A stretch of DNA of 64,000 bases. Origin: a cyanobacterium PCC 7702 (GTDB lineage: Bacteria; Cyanobacteriota; Cyanobacteriia; Cyanobacteriales; Nostocaceae). Shown here piece by piece: positions 35,722 through 45,936 of the stretch. The stretch is taken from contig KB235926.1 in NCBI GenBank assembly GCA_000332255.1, positions 381,193 through 445,192 of the forward strand. Direction: 5' to 3'. Within the stretch, counting starts at the first letter, position 1, and each line of letters begins with the position of its first letter. The notes under the pieces were generated by a model. That model saw only the letters and a list, made by a program, of their open reading frames with translations, made no database searches and had not been told where the DNA came from. The translations under genes and the position numbers were made by a program.

Positions 35722-36594
35722 GTGTTTGAAATATTACAACAACAAAGAAAATTTTTAACCTTTATATTGCGCGATCGCGCCGCCCGCTCCGAAATAGAAG
35801 TTGTACCCGAACGCGGCGGAATCATCACTCGCTGGCGCATCCAACAGCAAGACATTCTCTATCTAGATAAAGAACGCTTTGCTAATCCACAATTAACTAT
35901 CAGAGGTGGAATTCCAATACTGTTTCCTATTTGTGGCAATTTACCAGATAACACCTACAAATATAACGGCAGACAGTATACTCTCAAACAACACGGCTTT
36001 GCTCGCGATCTACCTTGGCAAGTAGAGCAGGTCGTTGCGGAAGAAAATAAAGCTTTTCTCAAACTTCATTTACACGACAACGAGCAAACACAGGCAGTAT
36101 ATCCGTTTAATTTTCACTTGAGTTTCTGTTATCAAATTCAAGGCAATACCCTAGAAATTCGGCAACAATTTTATAATAGTTCATCAACACCCATGCCGTT
36201 TTCTGTTGGGTTTCATCCTTACTTTTTAACTCGCGATAAAACTCAATTAAAATTTGATATTCCCTGCAGAGAATATCAACAGCAACAAACTAAGGAAGTA
36301 CATGTATTCGACGGTAGTTTTGATTTTCATCGCGATGAACTTGACGTAGCATTTAAACAACTTCAATCTACATCGGCAACTGTTACCGACCACAGCCGCA
36401 ATTTGAAATTGACTTTAGAGTTTGATAATTTCTTCTCTACTTTAGTATTTTGGACTGTCAAAGGCAAGGAATTTTATTGCCTGGAACCTTGGAGTGCTCC
36501 CCGCAACGCTATCAACACAGGCGAATATTTAACAGTACTCGCACCCAGGACCGGGCATGCAGCTACTTTTCGCTTGAGGGTAAATTTTTTCTAA
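35722..36594 (+). CDS. Aldose 1-epimerase / hexose-6-phosphate epimerase-like protein
   Basis: I start at GTG 35722, 7-10 bp after GGAAGAAAG, giving 290 residues, the usual family size; the frame is open back to a TTG at 35605 but that extension is not protein-like. Galactose mutarotase-fold marks: EVVPERGGIITRWRIQQQDI, IRGGIPILFPICGNLPDN, the conserved KQHGFARDLPW (catalytic His), SVGFHPYFL (second His) and a late FYCLEPWS (catalytic Glu region). It probably interconverts sugar anomers; phosphorylated or free substrate cannot be decided. It follows pdhA and precedes tRNA-Lys. Confidence 0.85.
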   Translation: MFEILQQQRKFLTFILRDRAARSEIEVVPERGGIITRWRIQQQDILYLDKERFANPQLTIRGGIPILFPICGNLPDNTYKYNGRQYTLKQHGFARDLPWQVEQVVAEENKAFLKLHLHDNEQTQAVYPFNFHLSFCYQIQGNTLEIRQQFYNSSSTPMPFSVGFHPYFLTRDKTQLKFDIPCREYQQQQTKEVHVFDGSFDFHRDELDVAFKQLQSTSATVTDHSRNLKLTLEFDNFFSTLVFWTVKGKEFYCLEPWSAPRNAINTGEYLTVLAPRTGHAATFRLRVNFF

Positions 36595-36661
36595 ATCTGC
36601 TTGCCAAGCAACATGTGGCTGTGATAGATTTATGGGGTTGCCAATTAATTTGAGTAGCAAC

Positions 36662-36733
36662 GGGTCGCTAACTCAATGGTAGAGTACTCGGCTTTTAACC
36701 GATTAGTTCTGGGTTCGAATCCCAGGCGACCCA
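36662..36733 (+). tRNA. tRNA-Lys (anticodon TTT)
   Basis: The cloverleaf folds well: acceptor GGGTCGC (36662-36668) pairs with GCGACCC near the end; D-arm ACTC/GAGT; anticodon loop CTTTTAA giving TTT; T-arm CTGGG-TTCGAAT-CCCAG; discriminator A at 36733. The outermost anticodon-stem pair is a mismatch. CCA is not encoded. Length is 72 nt. Confidence 0.96.
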
Positions 36734-36952
36734 TAGAAATATTCAAATATTCAGCTAGGAAGTAGCTAATCCTACAGTAGTTTAAGGCTAATTAAGAAGA
36801 TATTTATTAATGGCGTAAACTTTTTAAACATAAACACCCAACACTAGTTATAATTTCCTATAAGCTCACAATCATCTTAAGATTGGCGTAATATTTTGTT
36901 TGCGCTGTATATCAAATCGACTAGCTGACAACCACAAATAGGAGGACTATCT

Positions 36953-38032
36953 ATGGCGCTCGTGCCAATGCGGCTGCTGTTAGATCACGCGGCAGAGAAC
37001 GATTACGGCATTCCCGCTTTCAACGTCAACAACATGGAGCAGATTCAGGCTATTATGCAAGCTGCCCATGAAACAGATAGCCCCGTAATTTTGCAAGCTT
37101 CTCGTGGTGCTCGCAAGTACGCTGGCGAAAACTTCCTGCGTCACCTGATTTTGGCAGCAGTGGAAACCTATCCCCACATTCCCATTGCCATGCATCAAGA
37201 CCATGGTAATGAGCCTGCCACATGCTATTCTGCCATTAGGCACGGCTTTACCAGCGTGATGATGGATGGTTCGCTGGAAGCTGATGCTAAAACCCCCGCT
37301 AGCTACGAATACAATGTCAACGTTACCCGCGAAGTCGTGAAAGTAGCTCACGCAGTGGGTGTCAGCGTCGAAGGCGAACTCGGTTGCTTGGGTTCTCTGG
37401 AAACTGGCATGGGTGATAAAGAAGATGGTCACGGTTTTGAAGGAAAGCTTTCCCACGACCAGCTGCTAACAGACCCAGATCAAGCTGTAGACTTTGTAGA
37501 GCAAACTCAAGTCGATGCTTTGGCTGTTGCTATCGGTACCAGCCACGGTGCTTACAAGTTTAGCCGCAAACCCACTGGAGAAATTCTGGCGATTAGCCGC
37601 ATTGAAGAAATTCACCGTCGCTTACCCAACACCCATTTAGTAATGCACGGTTCCTCCTCCGTACCCGAAGATTTGATTGCCCTGATCAACCAGTACGGCG
37701 GTGCTATTCCCGAAACCTATGGTGTACCCATAGAAGAAATTCAAAAAGGTATTAAGAGTGGCGTGCGTAAGGTAAATATCGACACTGATAATCGTTTGGC
37801 AATCACTGCTGCTGTCCGGGAAGCTTTGGCAACTAACCCCAAGGAATTCGACCCCCGTCACTTCCTCAAGCCTTCCATTAAGTATATGCAGAAAGTTTGT
37901 GCTGAACGCTACCAGCAATTCGGCACTGCCGGTAATGCTAGCAAGATCAAGCAACTTTCTTTGGAAGATTTTGCTGCTAAGTATGCTAAGGGCGAGCTGA
38001 GAGCTACTACCAAGAAAACCGTTGTTCTTTAA
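36953..38032 (+). CDS. fba: Fructose-1,6-bisphosphate aldolase, class II (Calvin-cycle type)
   Basis: A 359-residue zinc aldolase that interconverts fructose-1,6-bisphosphate and two triose phosphates, and can also make sedoheptulose bisphosphate in the Calvin cycle. Metal and substrate motifs: [26 protein letters not shown] and [26 protein letters not shown] closes the site. The long form with these inserts is the Calvin-cycle subtype. A good ribosome site (AGGAGG) lies 9 bp before ATG 36953. It is preceded by tRNA-Lys and followed by a hairpin at 38140. Confidence 0.95.
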   Translation: MALVPMRLLLDHAAENDYGIPAFNVNNMEQIQAIMQAAHETDSPVILQASRGARKYAGENFLRHLILAAVETYPHIPIAMHQDHGNEPATCYSAIRHGFTSVMMDGSLEADAKTPASYEYNVNVTREVVKVAHAVGVSVEGELGCLGSLETGMGDKEDGHGFEGKLSHDQLLTDPDQAVDFVEQTQVDALAVAIGTSHGAYKFSRKPTGEILAISRIEEIHRRLPNTHLVMHGSSSVPEDLIALINQYGGAIPETYGVPIEEIQKGIKSGVRKVNIDTDNRLAITAAVREALATNPKEFDPRHFLKPSIKYMQKVCAERYQQFGTAGNASKIKQLSLEDFAAKYAKGELRATTKKTVVL

Positions 38033-38139
38033 GGTGGGGAAAACAGGGACTTTCCAGGGAAAAACTCACCAGAAACAATTAATTGCCCTGCCAAGAACGT
38101 TCCCCACGCTTAATTACTCATTTTTCTAGATTGTGTACT

Positions 38140-38164
38140 ACCGGGAAGCATTTATGCCCCCGGT
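38140..38164. terminator. Hairpin between convergent fba and cupredoxin genes
   Basis: ACCGGG (38140-38145) pairs with CCCGGT (38159-38164), and inside it GCAT (38148-38151) pairs with ATGC (38154-38157), giving a stable compound stem. It lies just before the cupredoxin stop codon side and 108 bp after fba. Both T-runs are weak, so it may act as a bidirectional terminator or as 3'-end protection. Confidence 0.5.
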
Positions 38165-38167
38165 TGT

Positions 38168-38647
38168 TTATTTGGTAACTGTAAGTACTGTTTTCATTCC
38201 TGCTTGAAAGTGTCCTGGTAAATTGCAAACTATTAAATATTTACCAGGAGTTAAATTCACTTTTAGTGTTTTACTAGCACCACTTTTAAGTTGATCGTCT
38301 TCTATCTCGCCAATTTTTTTACCAGCTTTATCTTCATCAAGTCGTTGTCCCTTAAGGGGTAACTTATCTATGGAAAGGTCTGTTTTAATAACTACCATTT
38401 CGTGAGCAAGCCTTCCTTTATTGGTAACGCGGAATTCCACATCTCCTGCTGGAACCGTTGATTTTGATAGCTGAAATTCCATTTCCTTGGCAGTAACTTG
38501 AATAACATTGGCACCGGATGCAGACTGGGAACCGACTAACGCCGGGGAATTAGCAGCAGGAGTAGTTGTTTGCTGTGCTGTATTGTTTGTACTGCAACCG
38601 TAACAGAGTAATAGAGAGATAAGCGCTGTCGAGCTAAATTTCCACAT
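38168..38647 (-). CDS. Membrane-attached cupredoxin-like protein
   Basis: I start at ATG 38647, giving 159 residues and a signal sequence (MWKFSSTALISLLLCYGC) with a lipobox-like end; the upstream 26 residues of the longer frame are polar and unlikely. The mature domain is a plastocyanin/azurin-type fold with all four type I copper ligands visible: His82 (RLAHEMVV), Cys141, His146 (VCNLPGHFQAGM) and Met151. EFRVTNKGRLAHEM and PGKYLIVCNLPG are the family's strands. It is likely an extracytoplasmic copper electron carrier or copper-handling protein; partner unknown. Plastocyanin itself (petE) is shorter and differs. Confidence 0.85.
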   Translation of the reverse strand: MWKFSSTALISLLLCYGCSTNNTAQQTTTPAANSPALVGSQSASGANVIQVTAKEMEFQLSKSTVPAGDVEFRVTNKGRLAHEMVVIKTDLSIDKLPLKGQRLDEDKAGKKIGEIEDDQLKSGASKTLKVNLTPGKYLIVCNLPGHFQAGMKTVLTVTK

Positions 38648-38760
38648 TTGCTGGTTCAACTTTTGACACCTACTGGCAGGTAAAACTGAGTTTCGATATT
38701 TTGTATTGTGAATAGAAAAAGCCAAATTTACAATTTGAGGTATTGGTTGTACTGTCGGTC

Positions 38761-39576
38761 TTAGAGAAAAACTCGATGTTGCAAAGACGGCATTTGACGG
38801 CGAACCTGTTCTAGGCGCGAAGGATTAATTTCAGCGATCGCCACCCCTGGTTTCTCACCAGCATCAGCTAAAACCACTCCCCAAGGATCGACAATCATGG
38901 CGTGTCCGTGGGTTTGACGGCGATCGTAGTTCCATCCGGTTTGTGCTGGTGCAATCACATAGCAGGTATTTTCAATAGCGCGTGCTTGTAGCAGTATTTG
39001 CCAGTGATCTTTTCCTGTAAAGGCGGTGAAAGCGGCGGGAACAAAAAAAATATCTGCTCCCTTGGCTGACATGTAACGATAAATTTCTGGAAAGCGAACA
39101 TCATAGCAAACGGAAACACCAATGTTACCCAACTTTTCACTCATATACACAGAGGGTAGAGCTTTGCCAGCCATAACAGTGATGGATTCTCTGTAGGTAT
39201 TGCCATCGGGAACATTAACATCAAATAGGTGTACCTTGTGATAGCGCAACAATTCTTGACCGTTGGGGTCTATGAGTAAAGCCGTATTGTAGACTTTGTT
39301 CCCACCTTCTACTGGAACCGGAAAACCGCCGCCGAGGATGGTAATCTGAAAACGCTGCGCCATTTTCAGCAAAAATTTTTCCGTTTCCTGGGCGATCGCC
39401 TCTGCTTGAGCAAGTTTTTCCTTTTCTTCTCCCATAAAGGCAAAATTTTCTGGCAAGCCCACTAATTCTGCACCCTGACACGCAGCTAAATCAATTAATT
39501 CCTCTGCTTGTGCCAAGTTTTTTTCCAGATCTGGTACGCTTGTCATTTGAATAGCGGCAGCTAAATAAGGTTTCAT
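38761..39576 (-). CDS. Nitrilase-superfamily amidase (Nit1-like)
   Basis: A 271-residue carbon-nitrogen hydrolase starting at ATG 39576. The catalytic Glu-Lys-Cys triad lies in LVGLPENFAF, LRYHKVHLFDV and IGVSVCYDVRFPE. The combination with FFVPAAFTAFTGKDHWQILL and GHAMIVDPWG is typical of the Nit branch that hydrolyses deaminated glutathione or related omega-amides (a metabolite-repair role). It is transcribed in the same direction as the cupredoxin gene with a gap of about 113 bp. Confidence 0.88.
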   Translation of the reverse strand: MKPYLAAAIQMTSVPDLEKNLAQAEELIDLAACQGAELVGLPENFAFMGEEKEKLAQAEAIAQETEKFLLKMAQRFQITILGGGFPVPVEGGNKVYNTALLIDPNGQELLRYHKVHLFDVNVPDGNTYRESITVMAGKALPSVYMSEKLGNIGVSVCYDVRFPEIYRYMSAKGADIFFVPAAFTAFTGKDHWQILLQARAIENTCYVIAPAQTGWNYDRRQTHGHAMIVDPWGVVLADAGEKPGVAIAEINPSRLEQVRRQMPSLQHRVFL

Positions 39577-39778
39577 AGGCGGTAAACAAAACAAAGATTA
39601 TCTTTAAAATGTTTGTTTAGGTAACTTCAGTTGTTCTCCTGTTAGGTACATGGCCAGTCGCCACAAACGTGTTGGCCTGAACTAGTTTCATAACTTTCTC
39701 TATCTTCCTATGGCTGCTAAAAAACCGGCCAAATTTCACGTTAAGTTGTTACAAAACCCTGACTAGAATTTATTTGCT

Positions 39779-40372
39779 GTGGACACATCCATTCTTATTA
39801 AAACTTTTGTTGCTGTGTTTGTACTTGCCGATGCAGTCGGTAACATACCAATTCTTTTGGTTCTCACCAAAGGTATGGAGCCGCAACAAAGAAATAAAGT
39901 TATAGATAAAGCCATCCTAGTGGCAATTGTAGTGCTTTTACTATTTGCTTGGGCTGGCCAGTTTATTTTAAGTTACTTAGATGTGAGTATGGGTTCTTTA
40001 CGAGTGGCGGGAGGACTGCTGTTGTTACTAATTTCCCTACAAATGCTACAAGGAGAATTAGATACTCCAGCCATCGATCAACAACGGGATGTAGCAATTA
40101 CCCCTTTAGCCCTACCGCTGCTGGCTGGTCCTGGTACCCTGACATCGGTGATGTTATTAATGTCAGAATCTCCAAGTTCGCACTTGAGTGTAGTTGTGGG
40201 AATTATAGCCGCTATGTTTGTCAGTTGGTTAATTTTGCGACAAGCAAACTTGATAGATGGGTGGATCGGTGCAGAAGGTGAAGTAATTATTACTCAACTT
40301 TTAGGTTTTCTGCTAGCGGCTTTGGCTGTAGAAATTGGTAGTGCAGGAATTAAAGAGTTATTTTTAAGTTAG
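39779..40372 (+). CDS. MarC-family integral membrane protein
   Basis: GTG 39779 starts a 197-residue protein with about six membrane helices. Family marks are FVAVFVLADAVGNIPILLVLT at the start, VAGGLLLLLISLQMLQGE and PLALPLLAGPGTLTSVMLL (helix with conserved P and GPG). MarC proteins have no proven transport role; the old link to multiple antibiotic resistance has been withdrawn. It is divergent from the nitrilase-like gene and convergent with the HEAT protein, only 18 bp away. Confidence 0.87.
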   Translation: MDTSILIKTFVAVFVLADAVGNIPILLVLTKGMEPQQRNKVIDKAILVAIVVLLLFAWAGQFILSYLDVSMGSLRVAGGLLLLLISLQMLQGELDTPAIDQQRDVAITPLALPLLAGPGTLTSVMLLMSESPSSHLSVVVGIIAAMFVSWLILRQANLIDGWIGAEGEVIITQLLGFLLAALAVEIGSAGIKELFLS

Positions 40373-40390
40373 GTGCAAACTGGGAAATTG

Positions 40391-41374
40391 TCATTTTTGA
40401 TATTCACTGGATGAGGTTTCCGGGAAATTTTCTGGAGAAGACAAGCTGCGAATGCGATGCATTTGCGCTAAGGCGTATCGTGCTGTTGCTTGCACTTGTG
40501 CATCCGAATCTTGTACCGCATGACATAACATTTGACTGATTTGAGCGATCGCATCATAAATGCGAGTCAGGTCGCGAATCGCATTTTGCCGTACTTGCGG
40601 ACTTTCATCTTGCAGGGACACGGCTAAAGCGCGGCTCATTGGTTTGAGCGTACGCGTGCCAATTTCTGCCAAGGCTGCCAAAATTAAACTGCGTTGCTGC
40701 GAATCTGCTTCTACCATTAGATCTACCAAAGGTTGAATTGCTCGCGAATCTCCTTGTTGTCCCAAATCCCAAATTGCCTGAGAACGCTTGATAGGATCGG
40801 GACTGGCTAAGTCCTTAATTAATTCTTCCACAATACTAACTTTGGCAAGGCGAGAAGTGGTTTCTGGTGGCAGTAATTTTTGGGGTTGTGGCGTGTGAGT
40901 TGGATCGGGGTTGGAAACATCCGCAGCGATTTTCATTTCTGTGTTTTGGCAACAAGTATCAGAATTGGCAAGAGAAGTTGTTTTGAGTTTTCCCAACCAT
41001 TTCACCAGATATAAAAGCGTACCAAAAATTCCCAAGGCAGCGATCGCCACTAGCAACCACCACCAAAAATCATACTTGCTAGATTGTCCATGCTTGCTAT
41101 CGAGCTGGGACTGGGAAGCTACACTGGCAAAAATAGGCTTTTTACCTATTTCTGTTTGCAGTTGTTTACTAAAATCAGTAGATGTCAAACCTAGACTGAA
41201 GTGCCATCTCACGTATCTTGGCAGTGCCTTTGGGTTATTTTCCATACTACTTAATTTTAGAACAGGTTCCTTGCGCCCAGGTTCTATTTGCGTCACCCTT
41301 TGACCGGGACTGCAGTCCCAACCTAGGCAAGCAAAAAAGATAACTAAAGTAATTGGGTAAGGGCATAACCTCAT
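40391..41374 (-). CDS. HEAT-repeat protein with membrane helix
   Basis: I start at ATG 41374, which gives a signal-like N-terminus (ITLVIFFACLGWDC); a GTG at 41431 would add 19 residues. After a polar periplasmic-like stretch comes a membrane helix (WWWLLVAIAALGIFGTLLYLV), then a linker and three to four HEAT repeats in the last 130 residues (KRSQAIWDLGQQGDSRAIQPL, QQRSLILAALAEIG, VRQNAIRDLTRIYD, VQATARYALAQMH). Such repeats bind proteins; partner unknown. In cyanobacteria related repeats occur in phycobilin lyases (CpcE type), but nothing else suggests that here. Confidence 0.75.
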   Translation of the reverse strand: MRLCPYPITLVIFFACLGWDCSPGQRVTQIEPGRKEPVLKLSSMENNPKALPRYVRWHFSLGLTSTDFSKQLQTEIGKKPIFASVASQSQLDSKHGQSSKYDFWWWLLVAIAALGIFGTLLYLVKWLGKLKTTSLANSDTCCQNTEMKIAADVSNPDPTHTPQPQKLLPPETTSRLAKVSIVEELIKDLASPDPIKRSQAIWDLGQQGDSRAIQPLVDLMVEADSQQRSLILAALAEIGTRTLKPMSRALAVSLQDESPQVRQNAIRDLTRIYDAIAQISQMLCHAVQDSDAQVQATARYALAQMHRIRSLSSPENFPETSSSEYQK

Positions 41375-41832
41375 ATAGCAAGTTTGGGCGAAAATGGCCT
41401 GGAATTTACCGATACCACGATAACTTCCCACAGAACTACATGTTAACTGGGATGGAGAAAAATTTTTTATGTTTATTATTACACATCTAATTAACGCTTC
41501 GGTACTTTCTCAAGCGGCTATGCGAGATTATTTTTATACTGGTTGTTTTCCTACAAACTCAAAACTGCTTTCAGGAAAAGCAAAAGTTCACAAGACCAAT
41601 GGCGTAAGCTTGAAACACTCTTTTGATTTTGTTTAAGATGGCTTAGCTAAAATTTCTACCGCCAAAATTGGGTTTTAGCACTCAAACACAACAAAACTTC
41701 TACAATCGACGAGTAACGGTTAGCATTAAATCTTTAACCGTCATATGCTAAAAGCTAATAGCTTTTTGCTATTTGCCGATTTTTAATATCTAACAACAAA
41801 TTAACCACAAAGCGGATAAGGATTTTATTATC
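41375..41832. promoter_or_regulatory. Intergenic region with two hairpins upstream of argC
   Basis: Two inverted repeats lie 64-117 bp before argC. The first is ACGGTTA (41716-41722) with TAACCGT (41735-41741), a 12-nt loop. The second, at about 41748-41769, reads GCTAAAAGCT-AAT-AGCTTTTTGC and is followed by a T-poor spacer. Together they resemble a leader with alternative stems, but no arginine-linked control (such as an ArgR box) can be named. A 55-codon frame at 41469-41636 is considered unlikely to be a gene. Confidence 0.4.
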
Positions 41833-42891
41833 ATGGGCAATTTGAGACGCGTACCCGTTGGGATTGTTGGCGCGTCAGGCTATGGCGGAGTACAGTTGGT
41901 ACGTTTACTGATGGATCATCCACAAATAGAGCTAGTTTATTTAGGTGGTGATAGTAGCGCTGGTAAGCCATTTGCAGATATTTACCCCCATCTGGCTCAT
42001 GCAGTCAACCTCTCGGTAGAAACAGTAGATCCAGAAATTATTGCTCACCGCGCCGAAATAGTTTTTCTGTCTGTACCTAACGGTTTGGCTTGCCAACTCG
42101 CTCCGAAATTGCTGGAAAAAGGATGTAAAGTCCTTGATTTAAGTGCTGACTACCGCTTTAGCAACCTCGCCACTTACACGGCTTGGTATGGGAAGGAGCG
42201 ACAAGATACTGCTATTGCTGCTACAGCAGTTTATGGACTACCAGAGATGTTTCGCGATCGCATCGCCGAAGCTCAGTTAGTTGGTTGTCCTGGCTGTTAT
42301 CCTACCGCTAGCCTCCTAGCACTTTCTCCCCTCCTCAAGCAAGGATTGATCGTCCCTGACACCGCCATTATAGACGCCAAATCTGGCACCTCTGGCGGAG
42401 GACGAGAAGCCAAAATCAACATGCTGTTGGCTGAAGCAGATAATTCTCTAGCAGCTTATGGTGTAGCCCGCCATCGCCACACACCAGAAATCGAACAAAT
42501 TTGTAGCGAGCTTGCAGGTCGTGAAGTCACCGTACAATTCACACCTCACCTAGTTCCCATGGTACGAGGTATTTTAGCTACCGTATACGCCACCTTAAGA
42601 GATCCCGGTTTAGTGAGAGATGATTTAATAACTATTTACAGAGCCTTTTACCGTAACTCCCCTTGGGTAAAAATTTGCGATCCCGGTATTTACCCTCAAA
42701 CCAAATGGGCTTGCGGCAGCAACCTGTGTTACATAGGTATAGAAGTTGACCCGCGTACCAGTCGCGTAATTGTCATGTCAGCGATCGACAACTTAATCAA
42801 AGGACAAGCCGGTCAGGCGATCCAGTGCATGAACATCATGATGGGTTGGGATGAAACCTTAGGCTTGCCAAAGTTAGGATTTTATCCCTAA
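41833..42891 (+). CDS. argC: N-acetyl-gamma-glutamyl-phosphate reductase
   Basis: A 352-residue enzyme of arginine synthesis that reduces N-acetylglutamyl phosphate to the semialdehyde with NADPH. The nucleotide-binding start is [18 protein letters not shown]; the catalytic cysteine is Cys155 in [14 protein letters not shown]; later marks are [14 protein letters not shown] (family loop) and [10 protein letters not shown]. Length is normal. It is not next to other arg genes, as is usual in cyanobacteria. A strong terminator follows at 42921 and the enolase gene converges on it. Confidence 0.95.
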   Translation: MGNLRRVPVGIVGASGYGGVQLVRLLMDHPQIELVYLGGDSSAGKPFADIYPHLAHAVNLSVETVDPEIIAHRAEIVFLSVPNGLACQLAPKLLEKGCKVLDLSADYRFSNLATYTAWYGKERQDTAIAATAVYGLPEMFRDRIAEAQLVGCPGCYPTASLLALSPLLKQGLIVPDTAIIDAKSGTSGGGREAKINMLLAEADNSLAAYGVARHRHTPEIEQICSELAGREVTVQFTPHLVPMVRGILATVYATLRDPGLVRDDLITIYRAFYRNSPWVKICDPGIYPQTKWACGSNLCYIGIEVDPRTSRVIVMSAIDNLIKGQAGQAIQCMNIMMGWDETLGLPKLGFYP

Positions 42892-42920
42892 CAACAAGCA
42901 AAAGCGGGAATGCAAGCGCG

Positions 42921-42962
42921 GGTATGGGTAAGAGAAATTTTTCTTGTGGCCCATACCTTTTT
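42921..42962 (+). terminator. Rho-independent terminator of argC
   Basis: GGTATGGG (42921-42928) pairs perfectly with CCCATACC (42950-42957), with further pairing inside (AAGAGAAA against TTTTCTT), then five Ts. It lies 30 bp after the argC stop. Confidence 0.85.
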
Positions 42963-42990
42963 ATGCTTTGGCTACCAGTACAAAAGTCCT

Positions 42991-44301
<1,311 letters not shown>

Positions 44302-44592
44302 TCACTGCTTTGGTGTGCTGTTCGCGTAGCAAAGCCAAAGGCTTTTTACACAAACATTTCGGTTGCTGACCCGACAATCTAGCATAGGCTTTTGAGGGGA
44401 CAATCCAAACAGAGATTAAGGAAGATTTTGGTTCTGGGTTTTTGTCTGGGAAACCACAGATGAAGGTCGAAGCACCTTGATAAATTCTAAAGTGTGGTAA
44501 GAGGCTCCCCAGCAGAACTGGAAATTGAACTAAAAAAAACAGGCTGGTCAATACAGACAAAAAGTATGGTTCAAAACAACGGTAACTTACGC

Positions 44593-45189
44593 ATGGAATT
44601 AATACAGATTCCCCCTGACTATCTCAACATTATGGGGTATGTTGATGAATCTGAGGTAAACGGTCCCGGACGTCGTGCTGTAGTTTGGGTACAGGGATGT
44701 TTGCGCCAGTGTCGTGGTTGCTTTAATAAAGAGTCTTGGTCGTTTGCCATCAACCAACTAGTCTCAGTTGACACTCTTGCCGAAAAAATCCTCAGTAATC
44801 CTCGCAACCAAGGAGTGACTTTTTCTGGTGGTGAACCTTTTTGGCAAGCTGCTGCACTCGCTGTTTTAGCTGCTAAAGTTAAAGCAGCTGGGCTAAATGT
44901 AATGTCTTTTAGCGGTTTTACTTTGGAGGAATTACAATCCGATTCTGCTCCAGCTGGCAGTCAAGATTTACTGAATCAATTGGATATTCTCATTGATGGT
45001 CCCTACATTCAATCCCTAGCTTTAAATTCTCCTGATTCTCCTGTTTCTTCTAGTAATCAACGAGTTCACGTTTTCAATCCCGCCTTGCAAGAACATATTA
45101 CCTGGACTAGCGACCAAATAGAAATTCATATTTTTAAAGATGGTAGTCGAATTATCACTGGTTATCGAGGGCGATTAGAACTGGAGTAA
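44593..45189 (+). CDS. Radical SAM activating enzyme, NrdG-like
   Basis: The product is about 198 residues from ATG 44593 (ATG 44566 adds nine). The 4Fe-4S cluster motif is CLRQCRGC (CxxxCxxC) after GPGRRAVVWVQG; FSGGEPFWQ supplies the SAM-binding GGE motif and DILIDGPYIQ the next family mark. This is the architecture of anaerobic ribonucleotide reductase activase (NrdG) and of small glycyl-radical activases. No nrdD or other glycyl radical enzyme is in the window, so its partner is unknown. The terminal beta strands (ITWTSDQIEIHIFKDGSRII) extend the normal core slightly. It has its own leader after eno. Confidence 0.8.
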   Translation: MELIQIPPDYLNIMGYVDESEVNGPGRRAVVWVQGCLRQCRGCFNKESWSFAINQLVSVDTLAEKILSNPRNQGVTFSGGEPFWQAAALAVLAAKVKAAGLNVMSFSGFTLEELQSDSAPAGSQDLLNQLDILIDGPYIQSLALNSPDSPVSSSNQRVHVFNPALQEHITWTSDQIEIHIFKDGSRIITGYRGRLELE

Positions 45190-45468
45190 TATAGGTTTTG
45201 GCTCTCAAATGCAATGGAGTTCATGCTATAAAATTGCCTAGCCTGAGGAACTAAGGCGATAAACTGTCTGCTAATCAAAGGGAAGCCAAGTTCGTAGTCA
45301 GAGCTTTAGCCCTTATTCACCGAAGATCAAGTAATAAATCACTTACCACTAACACCTAAAAACGATAAATCGCTGACTGTCAAAGGTGTTGGTGTGGAGA
45401 CTTTCTTTGTCTGTTTTTCAGATCCAATTTAAAATCAACAATTGGTAGTTAAAAATCTGGAGACTGCT

Positions 45469-45903
45469 ATGCGCCTACTGCACACGATGCTGCGGGTTGG
45501 TAATCTCGAAGAATCTTTGAGATTTTACTGCGATGTTCTGGGAATGAAACTGCTGCGACAAAAAGATTATCCCGAGGGGAAATTTACCCTGGCTTTTGTG
45601 GGTTATGGTGATGAAAGTGACCATACTGTCCTAGAATTAACGTATAACTGGGGTGTAGAAAAGTATGAGCTGGGAAATGCCTACGGTCACATTGCCATTG
45701 GAGTTGATGATATTTACGCTACCTGCGATCGCATAAAAAAACTTGGTGCTAAGGTAGTGCGCGAGCCAGGACCGATGAAACACGGTTCTACTGTCATCGC
45801 TTTTGTAGAAGATCCGGATGGATATAAAGTAGAACTAATTCACCTGGGCACTCAAGGCTCTAATGTCAAAAAAGAAACAGAATCGAATTGTGTCACTCAG
45901 TAA
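45469..45903 (+). CDS. gloA: Glyoxalase I (lactoylglutathione lyase)
   Basis: Starting at ATG 45469 (with TCTGGAGA upstream) the product has 144 residues. It isomerises the methylglyoxal-glutathione adduct. Motifs: [19 protein letters not shown] (first metal His), [11 protein letters not shown] (Glu), [11 protein letters not shown] (His) and [10 protein letters not shown] (last Glu), so all four metal-ligand positions are filled. An in-frame TTG at 45442 would add nine residues and is unlikely. The leader at 45190-45440 contains a GTTCGTAGT-type repeat remnant. Confidence 0.92.
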   Translation: MRLLHTMLRVGNLEESLRFYCDVLGMKLLRQKDYPEGKFTLAFVGYGDESDHTVLELTYNWGVEKYELGNAYGHIAIGVDDIYATCDRIKKLGAKVVREPGPMKHGSTVIAFVEDPDGYKVELIHLGTQGSNVKKETESNCVTQ

Positions 45904-45936
45904 AGTTGGAGAAAAGACGGCAAGGAGAATTATTGA

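Noticed and set aside
41469-41636. 55-codon plus-strand frame between the HEAT gene and argC
   Set aside because: GGAG lies about 12 bp upstream, but composition is not protein-like, no hydrophobic or motif signal is seen, and no homologue is recognised. It cannot be excluded.
44325-44350. Short GTAGC-type sequence before the radical SAM gene that looks like a cyanobacterial dispersed repeat
   Set aside because: Too short and degenerate to call, and only one copy was seen in the window.
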